Assembly (NCBI RefSeq): GCF_001613365.1
Contig: NZ_BDCF01000050.1
Span: 1-61,646 of the forward strand
Source: Nocardia xishanensis NBRC 101358
Lineage (GTDB): Bacteria; Actinomycetota; Actinomycetes; Mycobacteriales; Mycobacteriaceae
Direction: 5' to 3'
DNA length: 61,646 nucleotides
Below, one piece after another: positions 25,085-33,732 of this stretch. Made by a program: the position numbers and the translations under genes. Position 1 is the stretch's first letter. Each line of letters opens with the position of its first letter. The notes beneath the pieces were generated by a model. That model did no database searches, had not been told where the DNA came from, and saw only the letters and a program-made list of their open reading frames with translations.

Positions 25085-26380
25085 TCAGGCCTCGGTGCCG
25101 ACCTCGACCGCGGTCAGCACATCGCCGACCAGGCCCGCGCCGAGCGTGTTGCCGCCCGCGGGGTCGATCAGCAGGAAGCTGCCGGTGTGCCGGTTGGCCC
25201 GATAGTCGTCGGCCGCGATCGGCTCGGCGACGCGCACCGAGATACGCCCGATGTCGTTGAGCTCCAGCGCGTCCGGGTTCGGCTGCGCGGCGAGCCGCTG
25301 CTCGTCGAAGCGCTCGATGAGCGCGCCGACGATCGCCTGGGTGGTGCGGGTGCCGTGCTTGAGCAGCAGCCGTGCGCCGGGGCGCAGCGGCTTGTCGCCC
25401 AGCCAGCAGACCGTCGCGTCGAAGCTGTCGATCGGTTCCGGCGCGTCGGACACCGCGGCGATGATGTCGCCGCGCGAGATGTCGACCTCGTCGGTCAGGA
25501 TCAGCGTCACGCTGCGCCCGGCCTGCGCGACGGCGAGCTCGCCGTCCGGTGTGTCGATCCGCTCCACGGTCGTGCGCACGCCGGAGGGCAGCACCACGAT
25601 CTCGTCGCCGGGCGCCACCGAACCGGCCGCGATCTGACCCGCGTAGCCGCGGTAGTCCGGGTATTCGGCGGTGCGCGGGCGGATCACGTACTGGACGGGG
25701 AAGCGCAGACCCAGCGAGTGCGCGCCGGTGTTGTCGGCGTCGACCGGCACCGACTCCAGGTGCTCGATGAGCGACGGGCCGTCGTAGTACGGAGTGTTCG
25801 CGGACCGGCTGGCGATGTTGTCGCCGTGCAGCGCCGAGACCGGGATCTCCAGCACGTCCTCCGGCGCCCAGCCGAGGGTGCCGGTGAGCTTGGTGAACTC
25901 GGCCGAGATCTCGGCGAACACCGTGGCGGCGTCGTCGACGAGGTCGATCTTGTTCACGGCGAGCACCAGCTTCGGCACGCCGAGCAGCGCGAGCACCGCC
26001 GCGTGCCTGCGGGTCTGCTCGATCACGCCCTTGCGCGCGTCGACCAGCAGGATCACCAGCTGCGCGGTGGACGCGCCGGAAACGGTGTTGCGGGTGTACT
26101 GCACGTGCCCGGGAGTGTCCGCGAGCACGAAAGACCGCTTGGGCGTTGCGAAGTAGCGGTAGGCGACATCGATGGTGATGCCCTGTTCCCGCTCCGCGCG
26201 CAGCCCGTCCACGAGCAGCGAGAGATCCGGGGTGGCCAGACCCTTGTCCACCGACGCGCGGGTGACGGCGTCGATCTGGTCGGCCAGTACGGATTTCGTG
26301 TCGTAGAGCAGCCGTCCGACCAGGGTGGACTTACCGTCGTCGACAGAACCGGCGGTGGCCAGCCTCAATAGGTCGGACAT
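25085..26380 (-). CDS. cysN: Sulfate adenylyltransferase GTPase subunit CysN
   Basis: 431 residues. It uses GTP hydrolysis to drive ATP sulfurylase (with CysD), making adenosine 5'-phosphosulfate. G1 is AGSVDDGKSTLVGRLLYD, G3 DTPGHVQYTRN, G4 NKID; EF-Tu-like domains II and III follow. There is no C-terminal APS kinase (CysC) domain, unlike the CysNC fusion of mycobacteria, so APS goes to CysH. ATG 26380 follows the cysD stop by 1 nt. Confidence 0.93.
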   Translation of the reverse strand: MSDLLRLATAGSVDDGKSTLVGRLLYDTKSVLADQIDAVTRASVDKGLATPDLSLLVDGLRAEREQGITIDVAYRYFATPKRSFVLADTPGHVQYTRNTVSGASTAQLVILLVDARKGVIEQTRRHAAVLALLGVPKLVLAVNKIDLVDDAATVFAEISAEFTKLTGTLGWAPEDVLEIPVSALHGDNIASRSANTPYYDGPSLIEHLESVPVDADNTGAHSLGLRFPVQYVIRPRTAEYPDYRGYAGQIAAGSVAPGDEIVVLPSGVRTTVERIDTPDGELAVAQAGRSVTLILTDEVDISRGDIIAAVSDAPEPIDSFDATVCWLGDKPLRPGARLLLKHGTRTTQAIVGALIERFDEQRLAAQPNPDALELNDIGRISVRVAEPIAADDYRANRHTGSFLLIDPAGGNTLGAGLVGDVLTAVEVGTEA

Positions 26381-26381
26381 G

Positions 26382-27314
26382 TCAGAAATAACCCTCTCGC
26401 TTGCGGTCTTCCATCGCGGCTTCCGAGACTCGGTCGTCGCCGCGAGTCGCACCACGTTCGGTCAGTCGGGACGCGGCCACCTCGGCGAGGATCGCCTCGT
26501 TGTCGGCCGCGTCGGAAATGATGGCGCCGGTGGTGGATCCGTCGCCGACGGTGCGGTACCGCACCGAGCGGGTCTCCAGCACCTCGCCATCGCGCGGTCC
26601 GCCCCACACGCCCGGCGTCATCCACATGCCGTCGCGCTGGTACACCGGGCGCTCGTGCGCGTAGTAGATGGTCGCGAGTTCGACGTTCTCCCTGGCGATG
26701 TAGCGCCAGATGTCGAGCTCGGTCCAGTTGCTCAGCGGGAACACGCGCACGTGCTCGCCCGGCGCGTGCCGCCCGTTGTACAGGTTCCACAGCTCGGGGC
26801 GCTGCCGCTTCGGGTCCCACTGGCCGAAGGCGTTGCGCAGCGAGAAGATGCGCTCCTTGGCGCGCGAGCGCTCCTCGTCGCGACGGCCGCCGCCGAACAC
26901 CGCGTCGAAGCGGTTCTCGGAGATGGCGTCGAGCAGCGGCACGGTCTGCAGCGGGTTGCGGATGCCGTCCGGGCGCTCGGTGAGCCTGCCGTCGGCCAGG
27001 TAGTCCTCGACGCTGGCGACATGCAGTCGCAGCCCGTACTTCTCGACCACCTTGTCGCGGAACTCCAGCACCTCGGGCAGGTTGTGGCCGGTGTCCACGT
27101 GCAGCAGCGCGAAGGGCAGCGGCGCGGGCCAGAAGGCCTTGAGCGCCAGGTGCAGCAGCACGGTGGAGTCCTTGCCGCCGGAGAACAGGATCACCGGCCG
27201 CTCGAACTCGCCCGCCACCTCGCGGAAGATGTGGATGGCCTCCGACTCCAACGCCGCGAGGGTGTCGAAGTCGGTGATGCCAAGGGAGCGTTCACTTCTG
27301 ATGGTCTCGGTCAT
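26382..27314 (-). CDS. cysD: Sulfate adenylyltransferase catalytic subunit CysD
   Basis: 310 residues. ATP sulfurylase catalytic subunit with the PP-loop FSGGKDSTVLLHLA, followed by LLHVDTGHNLPEVLEFRD and VFGGGRRDEERSRAKERIFS, all diagnostic for CysD. It works with CysN. ATG 27314 overlaps the cysH stop (ATGA). Longer upstream frames are antisense or out of frame with cysH and were not used. Confidence 0.94.
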   Translation of the reverse strand: MTETIRSERSLGITDFDTLAALESEAIHIFREVAGEFERPVILFSGGKDSTVLLHLALKAFWPAPLPFALLHVDTGHNLPEVLEFRDKVVEKYGLRLHVASVEDYLADGRLTERPDGIRNPLQTVPLLDAISENRFDAVFGGGRRDEERSRAKERIFSLRNAFGQWDPKRQRPELWNLYNGRHAPGEHVRVFPLSNWTELDIWRYIARENVELATIYYAHERPVYQRDGMWMTPGVWGGPRDGEVLETRSVRYRTVGDGSTTGAIISDAADNEAILAEVAASRLTERGATRGDDRVSEAAMEDRKREGYF

Positions 27315-28030
27315 GATTGATGCAACCCGCATTCGGTCTTGGCGAGGCCGGCCCAACGGCCGCTTCGCGGATCGGATCCCGGCTCCGGCTTCCGTGTGCA
27401 CGGAGCGCAGCCGATGGACGGATATCCCTCCTCCACCAGGGGATTGACGAGGATGCCGTGCTTTTCGATGTAGGCATGCATCTCGTCGTCGGACCACGGT
27501 GCGATCGGATTGATCTTCACCAGGCCGAAGGCTTCGTCGTAGGAGATCAGCGGCGCGTTGGCGCGGGTGGGGGCCTCCACCCGGCGGATACCGGTGACCC
27601 AGGCGTTGTAGCCGGTGAGCGACTTCTTCAGCGGCACGACCTTGCGCAGCCTGCAGCACTCGCCCGCGTCGCGCGCGAACAGGTCCTTGCCGAGCAGTTC
27701 GTCCTGTTCGGCGACGGTCTGCTCCGGGCGCACGTTGATCACGTTGACCCCGTACACGGCCTCGACCGCGTCGCGGGTGCCGATGGTCTCGGCGAAGTGA
27801 TAGCCGGTGTCCAGGAACAGCACGTCGACACCGGAGCGAACCTGCGCCGCGAGATGCACCAGCACGCCGTCCTGCATGTTGGAGGCGACGATGTAGCCGG
27901 AACCGAACGTCTCCTCGGTCCAGCGCAGCAGGTCGAGCGCCGAGGCGTCGGGGCCGAGTTCGGCCGCGCCGCGCTCGGCGATCGCCCGCAGCTCGTCTTC
28001 GGCGAGCTTGTCGGCGAATTTCGTTGTCAC
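27311..28030 (-). CDS. cysH: APS reductase CysH (4Fe-4S type)
   Basis: 239 residues; reduces adenylyl sulfate to sulfite and AMP. The cluster cysteines are C125-C126 and C208/C211 (CAPC), which marks the assimilatory APS-type enzyme rather than the PAPS-type. The catalytic Cys is C234 in the tail ECGLH. FLDTGYHFAET and VTGIRRVEAPTRANA match the family. It lies between nirA and cysD; its stop overlaps cysD. Confidence 0.94.
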   Translation of the reverse strand: MTTKFADKLAEDELRAIAERGAAELGPDASALDLLRWTEETFGSGYIVASNMQDGVLVHLAAQVRSGVDVLFLDTGYHFAETIGTRDAVEAVYGVNVINVRPEQTVAEQDELLGKDLFARDAGECCRLRKVVPLKKSLTGYNAWVTGIRRVEAPTRANAPLISYDEAFGLVKINPIAPWSDDEMHAYIEKHGILVNPLVEEGYPSIGCAPCTRKPEPGSDPRSGRWAGLAKTECGLHQS

Positions 28031-28072
28031 AGTTGATCTCCCGTCAGCCGAGTCACGATTCGGGCAGCGTGC

Positions 28073-29869
28073 TCATCGCAGGTCGGCCTCGTCGGCGCGG
28101 ACCGCCCACTGGGCGAACCGCTCGTCCGCGTTCCGGTTCTTGACGAAGTTGCGCACCACGCGCTCGATGTAGTCGCCGAGCTCGGCGCTGGTCACCTTGT
28201 GCTGGCGCAGCTTTCGGCCGAAGCCGCTGTCGAGTCCGAGGCTGCCACCGAGGTGAACCTGGAAGCCCTCGACTTGATTCCCTTCGCCGTCGTCCACCAG
28301 CTGGCCCTTGAAGCCGATGTCGGCGATCTGGGACCGGCCGCAGGAATTCGGGCAGCCGTTGATGTTCACCGTGATCGGCACGTCGAGCTGGGCGTTGACG
28401 TCGGCGAGGCGCTGCTCGAGCTCGGGCGCGAGCACCTGGGAGCGCTTGCGGGTCTCGACGAAGGACAGTTTGCAGAACTCGATTCCACTGCAGGCCAGCA
28501 GATTACGCCGCCAGATCGACGGACGGGCCTGTAGCCCGAGCGGTTCCAGTTCGGTGATGAGCTGCTCGATCTTGTCGTCGGCGACGTCGAGCACGATCAG
28601 CTTCTGGTAAGGGGTGAAGCGGATCCGGTCGGCGCCGATCTTCTCGACCGCGTCGGCCACCTTGGTGAGGACGGTGCCCGAGACGCGGCCCGCGATGGGG
28701 GAGAAGCCGACGGCGTTGAGTCCGTTGCGCAGTCGCTGCACGCCGACGTGATCGATCGGCTTGGCGGGCTGCTCGGGCGCGGGGCCGTCGATCAGCTTGC
28801 GCTTCAGGTACTTCTCCTCGAGCACCTCGCGGAACTTCTCGACGCCCCAGTCCTTGATCAGGAACTTCAGCCGCGCCTTGGTGCGCAGGCGGCGGTAGCC
28901 GTAGTCGCGGTAGAGGGAGACCACGGCCTCCCACACGTCGGGCACCTCGTCCAGCGGGACCCAGGCGCCGACGCGCTGCGCGAGCATCGGGTTGGTGGAC
29001 AGGCCGCCGCCGACCCACAGGTCCAGACCGGGGCCGTGTTCGGGGTGCTCCACGCCGATGAACGCGACGTCGTTGATCTCGTGCACCACGTCCTGCTGAC
29101 CCGAGATCGCGGTCTTGAACTTGCGCGGCAGGTTCGAGTACTTCTTGTCGCCGATGTAGCGGCGCACGATCTCCTGGATCGCCGGGGTGGTGTCGATGAT
29201 CTCGTCCAGGGATTCACCGGCCAGCGGCGAGCCGAGCACGACGCGGGGGCAGTCGCCGCACGCCTCGGTGGTCTGCAGGCCGACCTCCTCGAGTCGCCGC
29301 CAGATCTCCGGCACGTTCTCGATCTCGATCCAGTGGTACTGGACGTTCTCGCGGTCGGACAGGTCCGCGGTGTCGCGGCCGAACTCGGTGGAGATCTGGC
29401 CGAGCGTGCGCAGCTGCGCGACGTTCAGCGCGCCGCCGTCGCAGCGCACCCGCATCATGAAGTACTTGGCCTCGAGAATGTCGATGTTCTCGTCACCGGT
29501 CCAGGTGCCGTCGTAGCCCTGCTCGCGCTGGGTGTAGAGACCCCACCAGCGGAACCGGCCGCGCAGATCGGCCTTGTCGATGCTGTCGAACCCACCCTTG
29601 GCGTAGATGTTCTCGATGCGGGCGCGGACGTTGAGCGGGTTGTCGTCCTTCTTGCTCTGCTCGTTCGGGTTGAGCGGTTCCCGGTAGCCGAGCGCCCACT
29701 GGCCCTCGGACTTGCGGCGCACGGGCTTGCCGGTGCGGGTGCGCGGCGCCGTCGACGCCTCGGGACGGGGGCGGTCCGGCCGCACGCGGCGCTCGGAGGC
29801 CGGGCGTTCGGGACGCGCCTGCCGGGGGGTCGGCTGATCGCTGGGACCGGCGTCGGTGCTCGACGTCAT
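28073..29869 (-). CDS. nirA: Ferredoxin-dependent sulfite reductase NirA
   Basis: 598 residues; six-electron reduction of sulfite to sulfide with sirohaem and a 4Fe-4S cluster. Cluster cysteines are in LACSGIEFC (C-x5-C) and GCPNSCGR (C-x3-C). Other marks are DRENVQYHWIEI, EACGDCPR and GGGLSTNP. The first ~70 residues are a charged Arg/Pro-rich extension. It resembles mycobacterial NirA, which is a sulfite reductase and is also next to cysH. ATG 29869 follows AGGAGC. It is the first gene of the operon, 168 nt downstream of the Cys-rich leader ORF. Confidence 0.93.
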   Translation of the reverse strand: MTSSTDAGPSDQPTPRQARPERPASERRVRPDRPRPEASTAPRTRTGKPVRRKSEGQWALGYREPLNPNEQSKKDDNPLNVRARIENIYAKGGFDSIDKADLRGRFRWWGLYTQREQGYDGTWTGDENIDILEAKYFMMRVRCDGGALNVAQLRTLGQISTEFGRDTADLSDRENVQYHWIEIENVPEIWRRLEEVGLQTTEACGDCPRVVLGSPLAGESLDEIIDTTPAIQEIVRRYIGDKKYSNLPRKFKTAISGQQDVVHEINDVAFIGVEHPEHGPGLDLWVGGGLSTNPMLAQRVGAWVPLDEVPDVWEAVVSLYRDYGYRRLRTKARLKFLIKDWGVEKFREVLEEKYLKRKLIDGPAPEQPAKPIDHVGVQRLRNGLNAVGFSPIAGRVSGTVLTKVADAVEKIGADRIRFTPYQKLIVLDVADDKIEQLITELEPLGLQARPSIWRRNLLACSGIEFCKLSFVETRKRSQVLAPELEQRLADVNAQLDVPITVNINGCPNSCGRSQIADIGFKGQLVDDGEGNQVEGFQVHLGGSLGLDSGFGRKLRQHKVTSAELGDYIERVVRNFVKNRNADERFAQWAVRADEADLR

Positions 29870-29971
29870 GAGGTCGCTCCTGCTGGGTGGGTGGTACATC
29901 CGCGCTGAGGGCGCATCGGGGATGGCAGCCGGCGAAGCTGGCGGGGCGGGTAGGGGCTGGGCTGATCTCGC

Positions 29972-30021
29972 GTCCGCGGTGTCAGCGGACCGATGCGACG
30001 GGAGTCGCCGGGAAACCCGGA
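29972..30021 (-). promoter_or_regulatory. Hairpins between the Cys-rich leader ORF and nirA
   Basis: The leader-nirA gap contains GTCCGC/GCGGAC (29972-29977 with 29985-29990, 7-nt loop) and CCGGG/CCCGG (30009-30013 with 30017-30021, 3-nt loop). These could be the attenuator elements that respond to ribosome stalling; pairing was judged by eye. Confidence 0.4.
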
Positions 30022-30037
30022 AGAGGGCGCCGCTGAG

Positions 30038-30130
30038 CTACCGGTGAGAACCGGGCAGACAGCAGGCGCTACAGACGCGCTTGTAGTCGACGTGGCGACG
30101 TGCCACAAGTCGTACTCCCGATGCGCGCAT
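30038..30130 (-). CDS. Leaderless Cys-rich leader peptide of the sulfate-reduction operon
   Basis: A 30-residue ORF on the minus strand. The core RRHVDYKRVCSACC carries three cysteines (positions 20, 23, 24) near its end, followed by LPGSHR and a stop. The ATG is 7 nt downstream of a CACAAT -10 box and has no ribosome-binding site, so it should be leaderless. This matches, by recall, the actinobacterial cysteine-rich leader peptides (Ms5788A type, with an RRHVDLxR-like core) in which ribosome stalling at Cys codons controls downstream sulfur genes. It lies 168 nt upstream of nirA. Too short for ordinary gene calling. Confidence 0.8.
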   Translation of the reverse strand: MRASGVRLVARRHVDYKRVCSACCLPGSHR

Positions 30131-30137
30131 GGGGCCT

Positions 30138-30143
30138 ATTGTG
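30138..30143 (-). promoter_or_regulatory. -10 box CACAAT of the leader-nirA operon
   Basis: Read on the minus strand, CACAAT ends 7 nt before the leader ATG, placing the transcription start at the A of that codon. Confidence 0.65.
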
Positions 30144-30335
30144 CCATGTCAGGCTGGGCGTTCCGACCGTCATGCCGGTATTTCCCCCGAAATAGGGGGA
30201 AATTCCCTGGACTGGGAGGTCTATTTGTGATGGTCGTCATATTTCCCGGTGCGAATGCGGCCGGTGATTCGCCCGAAGTGTCCGATGTGAACCGCGGCAC
30301 CCTGCATTGACCTCGAGTTATGTCGAGGTACGAGT

Positions 30336-30752
30336 GTGTATCCCATGAGTACCGCACCCGTCGACACCGAGGTCGAAATCGAAGCCATCCGCCAGATCGT
30401 CGCCGCCGTCGAGCACGCGCAGCAGCACGAGCTCGTCGACGAATTCGTCGCGCTGTTCCGCGCCGACGCCATCTGGACCACAGGCCACGGCAAGCGCCTG
30501 TTCGGCCGCGACGCCATCGCCGAGTTCACCGCCGCCGTGCTGCCTGGCGCCACCGCCAACGGCAAGGCGACCTACGAACTCGAACACGTGCTGTTCATCC
30601 GCCCCGACGTGGCCGCGGTGAAGGTGCGCCAGCGGTACTTCAGCAACGAAGGGGTGCTGGAGGGCGAGGGCACCCCGATGTACGTGCTGGCCAAGGAGGA
30701 CGGCCGCTGGCTGCTCACCGCGAACCAGAACACGCCGGTCGTCGCGGACTGA
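30336..30752 (+). CDS. SnoaL/NTF2-like protein (SgcJ/EcaC type)
   Basis: 138 residues with the cone-shaped alpha+beta barrel pattern: IRQIVAAVEHAQQHELVDEFVALFRADAIWTT, then GRDAIAEFTAAVL and a closing strand GRWLLTANQNTPV. The family includes SgcJ/EcaC-like proteins and small-molecule isomerase-like folds; activity cannot be read from sequence. GTG 30336 lies 7 nt after GAGG; ATG 30345 is the alternative. It is divergent from the leader-nirA operon, with about 200 nt between them. Confidence 0.75.
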   Translation: MYPMSTAPVDTEVEIEAIRQIVAAVEHAQQHELVDEFVALFRADAIWTTGHGKRLFGRDAIAEFTAAVLPGATANGKATYELEHVLFIRPDVAAVKVRQRYFSNEGVLEGEGTPMYVLAKEDGRWLLTANQNTPVVAD

Positions 30753-30941
30753 GTTCGGTGCGTCGGCGGGCAGCCAGCGCTCGGCCGGGCGAGGATCGGT
30801 CTGCTCGCCTTGGCCCGCGCCGATAGCGACCAGGATCTCGACAGCGGCTCGCGGCGAGGCGGGGTTCGCGAGCGAGGTGACGGTTGGCACACGACCGGTG
30901 GCGGGGCGGTCCCCGGCCGGAAGGCGTAGCGGTTCGGCGGG

Positions 30942-30947
30942 CACACT
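30942..30947 (+). promoter_or_regulatory. -10 box CACACT of leaderless hemW
   Basis: CACACT is 6 nt before GTG 30954, with no ribosome-binding site. The stretch 30753-30941 shows nothing else I can assign. Confidence 0.45.
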
Positions 30948-30953
30948 GGACAG

Positions 30954-32159
30954 GTGAGTTCCGCCGTACCCCTCTCGGAGATCGACGCCGACGCGCCCGT
31001 GCTGCGCGACTTCGGCGGCGGCCCGTTCGGCGTGTACGTGCACGTGCCCTTCTGCGCGACGCGCTGCGGGTACTGCGACTTCAACACCTACACCGCGGGC
31101 GAGCTCGGCAGTTCGGCGTCGCCGCAGTCGTGGCTCGCCGCACTGCGCGGTGAACTGGCCGCGGCCGCCGATCGGTTCGCGGGCCTGCCGTCGGCCACGC
31201 CGGAGGTCTCGACCGTCTTCGTCGGCGGTGGCACGCCGTCGCTGCTCGGCGGCGACGGTCTCGCCGAAGTGCTCGACGCCGTCCGGTCGGCGTTCGTCCT
31301 CGCGCCGGATGCCGAGGTGACCACCGAGTCGAATCCGGAATCCACCTCACCGGAGTTCTTCGACCGCATCAGGGCGGCGGGATACACCCGCGTCTCGCTC
31401 GGCATGCAGTCGGCTGCCCGGCACGTTCTCGCGGTGCTCGACCGCACGCACACCCCGGGCCGCGCGGTCGCCGCCGCCCGCGAAGCGCGGGCCGCGGGAT
31501 TCGAGCACGTGAATCTGGACCTGATCTACGGCACGCCGGGCGAACGCGACGCCGATCTCGACGCCAGTCTGGACGCGGTGCTCGACGCGGGCGTGGACCA
31601 CGTCTCCGCGTATTCGCTCATCGTCGAGGACGGAACCGCGTTGGCGCGCAAGGTGCGTCGCGGCGAACTGCCCGCCCCCGACGACGACGTGCTCGCCGCC
31701 CGCTACGAACGCATCGACACCCGCCTCGCCGCCGCCGGGCTCACCTGGTACGAGGTATCCAATTGGGCGGCAAACGATTCCGCCCGGTGCAGACACAACC
31801 TCGGCTACTGGGACGGCGGCGACTGGCTCGGCGCGGGCCCCGGCGCGCACAGCCACCTCGGCGGCGTGCGCTGGTGGAATGTCAAGCATCCGGCCCGATA
31901 CGCCGAGCGCGTCGCCCGCGGCGGTCTGCCCGCCGCGGGCTGGGAATCGCTCACCGACGACGAGCGCTACCTCGAACGTGTCATGCTGACCGTCCGCCTC
32001 CGCACCGGCCTCCCCCTCACCGCCCTGGCCCCCACCGCCACCCCAGCCGTGAACCGAATCATCGCCGACGGCTTGGCAACCCGCTCCGACACCCACCTCG
32101 TCCTCACCGACCGAGGCCGCCTACTCGCCGACGGCGTCGTCCGCACTCTGCTGACCTGA
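30954..32159 (+). CDS. hemW: Radical SAM protein HemW (haem chaperone, HemN-like)
   Basis: 401 residues. The radical-SAM cluster ligands are C34, C38 and C41 in FCATRCGYCDF. FVGGGTPSLL, TTESNPES and SLGMQSA follow in the usual order, and the HemN C-terminal domain is present. The N-terminal catalytic residues of true HemN are missing, as in HemW, which binds haem and delivers it to proteins. It is often misnamed coproporphyrinogen dehydrogenase. In mycobacteria the homologue lies near nirA-cysH and upstream of hrcA, as here. Confidence 0.9.
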   Translation: MSSAVPLSEIDADAPVLRDFGGGPFGVYVHVPFCATRCGYCDFNTYTAGELGSSASPQSWLAALRGELAAAADRFAGLPSATPEVSTVFVGGGTPSLLGGDGLAEVLDAVRSAFVLAPDAEVTTESNPESTSPEFFDRIRAAGYTRVSLGMQSAARHVLAVLDRTHTPGRAVAAAREARAAGFEHVNLDLIYGTPGERDADLDASLDAVLDAGVDHVSAYSLIVEDGTALARKVRRGELPAPDDDVLAARYERIDTRLAAAGLTWYEVSNWAANDSARCRHNLGYWDGGDWLGAGPGAHSHLGGVRWWNVKHPARYAERVARGGLPAAGWESLTDDERYLERVMLTVRLRTGLPLTALAPTATPAVNRIIADGLATRSDTHLVLTDRGRLLADGVVRTLLT

Positions 32160-32275
32160 TCCGATACGGCCCCATCGGTTTGGCGCGCCGTTCACATCGG
32201 CGTCGATGGGCTGTGCTTCCTCGGCGTCGTCCGCTGCAAGGCTGAACCCGCATGGCTCAATGCCTTTCGCGGCGA

Positions 32276-33031
32276 CTACCGCGCGGGGTACTTCCGGTCC
32301 AGCCATTCGTCGAACGTCGGCCCCGCGAGGATGGCGTCCGGTCCGGGCAGGAGCGTGCCCGCGGCGCGCAGCGGGTACTCGGGGTCGGTGGTGTCGACGA
32401 CCGACTCGACGTGGGCCGGATCACCGCGGCGCGCAGCGAGTTTCGTGACGGCGGCGGCGAGGTCGAGCTGCTCCGGACCCGCGATCTCGACCATGTCGGG
32501 CGCGCTGTCGGCGAGGGCGAGGGCGGCCAGTTCTTCGGCGGTGGTGCGGGCGGCGACAAGTTGCGTCGGGAAGGTCGGCACGTAGGCCGTGTCGTCGCGG
32601 GTCGTCCATTCGAGCATCATCTCGGTGAACTCGTGGAATTGGGCCGCCCGCAGCACCCGGACCGGCACCGGGCCCTCGCGGTAGCCCGCCTCGTGCGCGA
32701 GCTTGCCCGCGTAGTGCCCCGTGGTGAACGGATCGATGCCGATGATCGAGACGACCGCGATGCGCCGTACGCCTGCCGCGGCGGCTTCCCGCTGGACGGT
32801 GCGCGCGACGGTGCCGAAATAGTCCTTCACCGCCGCGGTTTCCCTGGTCGTCGTGTTGACCGCGTCCACCACGACCTCCACCCCGGCCAGCGCGCCCGCC
32901 AGTCCCGCGCCAGTGTAGACGTCCACGCCGGCGGCCCGGGTGATCGCCACGATGTCGTGGCCCTGGTTCTTCAGCACGTCGATCACTTCGCGGCCGATCC
33001 GTCCGCTGGCGCCCAGCACTGCGATTCGCAT
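32276..33031 (-). CDS. NAD(P)-binding Rossmann protein (NmrA-like)
   Basis: 251 residues. It starts with MRIAVLGASGRIGREVIDVL, a GxxGxxG dinucleotide fold. An atypical SDR/NmrA-like pattern follows, with no YxxxK catalytic pair obvious, so it may be a redox sensor or reductase. VVSIIGID and RVLRAAQFHEF match NmrA-like proteins. ATG 33031 has a good GGAGGAG about 8 nt upstream. It converges on hemW; a weak 7-bp inverted repeat (CCCATCG, 32171-32177, with 32204-32210) lies in the 116-nt gap. Confidence 0.8.
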   Translation of the reverse strand: MRIAVLGASGRIGREVIDVLKNQGHDIVAITRAAGVDVYTGAGLAGALAGVEVVVDAVNTTTRETAAVKDYFGTVARTVQREAAAAGVRRIAVVSIIGIDPFTTGHYAGKLAHEAGYREGPVPVRVLRAAQFHEFTEMMLEWTTRDDTAYVPTFPTQLVAARTTAEELAALALADSAPDMVEIAGPEQLDLAAAVTKLAARRGDPAHVESVVDTTDPEYPLRAAGTLLPGPDAILAGPTFDEWLDRKYPAR

Positions 33032-33147
33032 GCGATGCTCCTCCAAGAGTCGATACCTACACCGGGAGGACGATGCGGCGGCCCGAGGTGTGACAAGTGT
33101 CCGCGAACGTCCTGGTGTGAGCTCTATCGCAGGCGGGGGATCCCGCG

Positions 33148-33153
33148 TAGGCT
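33148..33153 (+). promoter_or_regulatory. -10 box TAGGCT
   Basis: TAGGCT lies 23 nt before ATG 33177 and leaves room for a short leader with the GGAGG site. Confidence 0.45.
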
Positions 33154-33176
33154 CCGGCTCGACACGGAGGAGTCCC

Positions 33177-33392
33177 ATGCCCCAGGACCAACCCATCGAT
33201 CTCTTCCCGAGCACCGGCGAATTCGCCGAGGCCAGGGCTGCCGAGAAGGCGGAACACGCGCGCAAGAGCGCGATCGCGGCCAGGACGGTCGCCGGCTACG
33301 CCCACGATGCCGCCGACTGCCAATCCTTGCTCGCCATGCTCGGCCTCGACGCCCAAGCGGGCAAGCACGCCAAGGGTTTCGACAGCCGCTGA
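33177..33392 (+). CDS. Small charged protein of unknown function
   Basis: 71 residues, starting MPQDQPIDLFPSTGEFAEAR, then an Ala/Lys-rich helix (AAEKAEHARKSAIAARTV) and a short tail with one Cys. No signal peptide or membrane segment. GGAGG is 6 nt before the ATG, and a TAGGCT -10 box is upstream, so expression is likely. Family not recognised. Confidence 0.6.
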   Translation: MPQDQPIDLFPSTGEFAEARAAEKAEHARKSAIAARTVAGYAHDAADCQSLLAMLGLDAQAGKHAKGFDSR

Positions 33393-33637
33393 GAGCCGGC
33401 GCCCGAACAGCGGCATGGTCCTGGTCACCATCGCGCGGGCGAGCATGGTTCCGAGTACCGCCCAAGTGACGGAGAACCAGACCGGGCCGCGCAGCGGTTC
33501 CGCGCCGATCGCGCCGTTGGTGGTCGGCAAGCTTGGTAACCCCCATTGCGGTTCGCGATCTCGTCGCCGACAATGCCACGGTTGCCCGGTCACGTGCTGT
33601 GCGCGACCGGGCGATTGGCAGGTCGGCAACTAAACTG

Positions 33638-33643
33638 GATACT
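33638..33643 (+). promoter_or_regulatory. Probable -10 box of hrcA
   Basis: GATACT about 90 nt upstream of the hrcA ATG. No CIRCE element (TTAGCACTC-N9-GAGTGCTAA) is visible in 33393-33732. On the minus strand the same gap has an open, high-GC3 frame with a hydrophobic patch (FSVTWAVLGTMLARAM), but it has no proper start or stop within the gap. Confidence 0.4.
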
Positions 33644-33732
33644 CAGACGACCGGGAGGCCGCCGTGTTTCGCGCGCTCCCCGCATGCGTCGGCGGGCCTG
33701 CGGCGTATCGAGAAAGCGAGGAGGTGGGGCCG

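Noticed and set aside
29870..30037. SAM or cobalamin riboswitch before nirA
   Set aside because: I could not find the conserved core of either class; the region is better explained as the attenuator segment after the leader peptide.
33393..33632. Minus-strand membrane-protein fragment before hrcA
   Set aside because: A hydrophobic, high-GC3 stretch exists, but the frame has no start with a ribosome-binding site and runs on antisense through the 71-residue gene.
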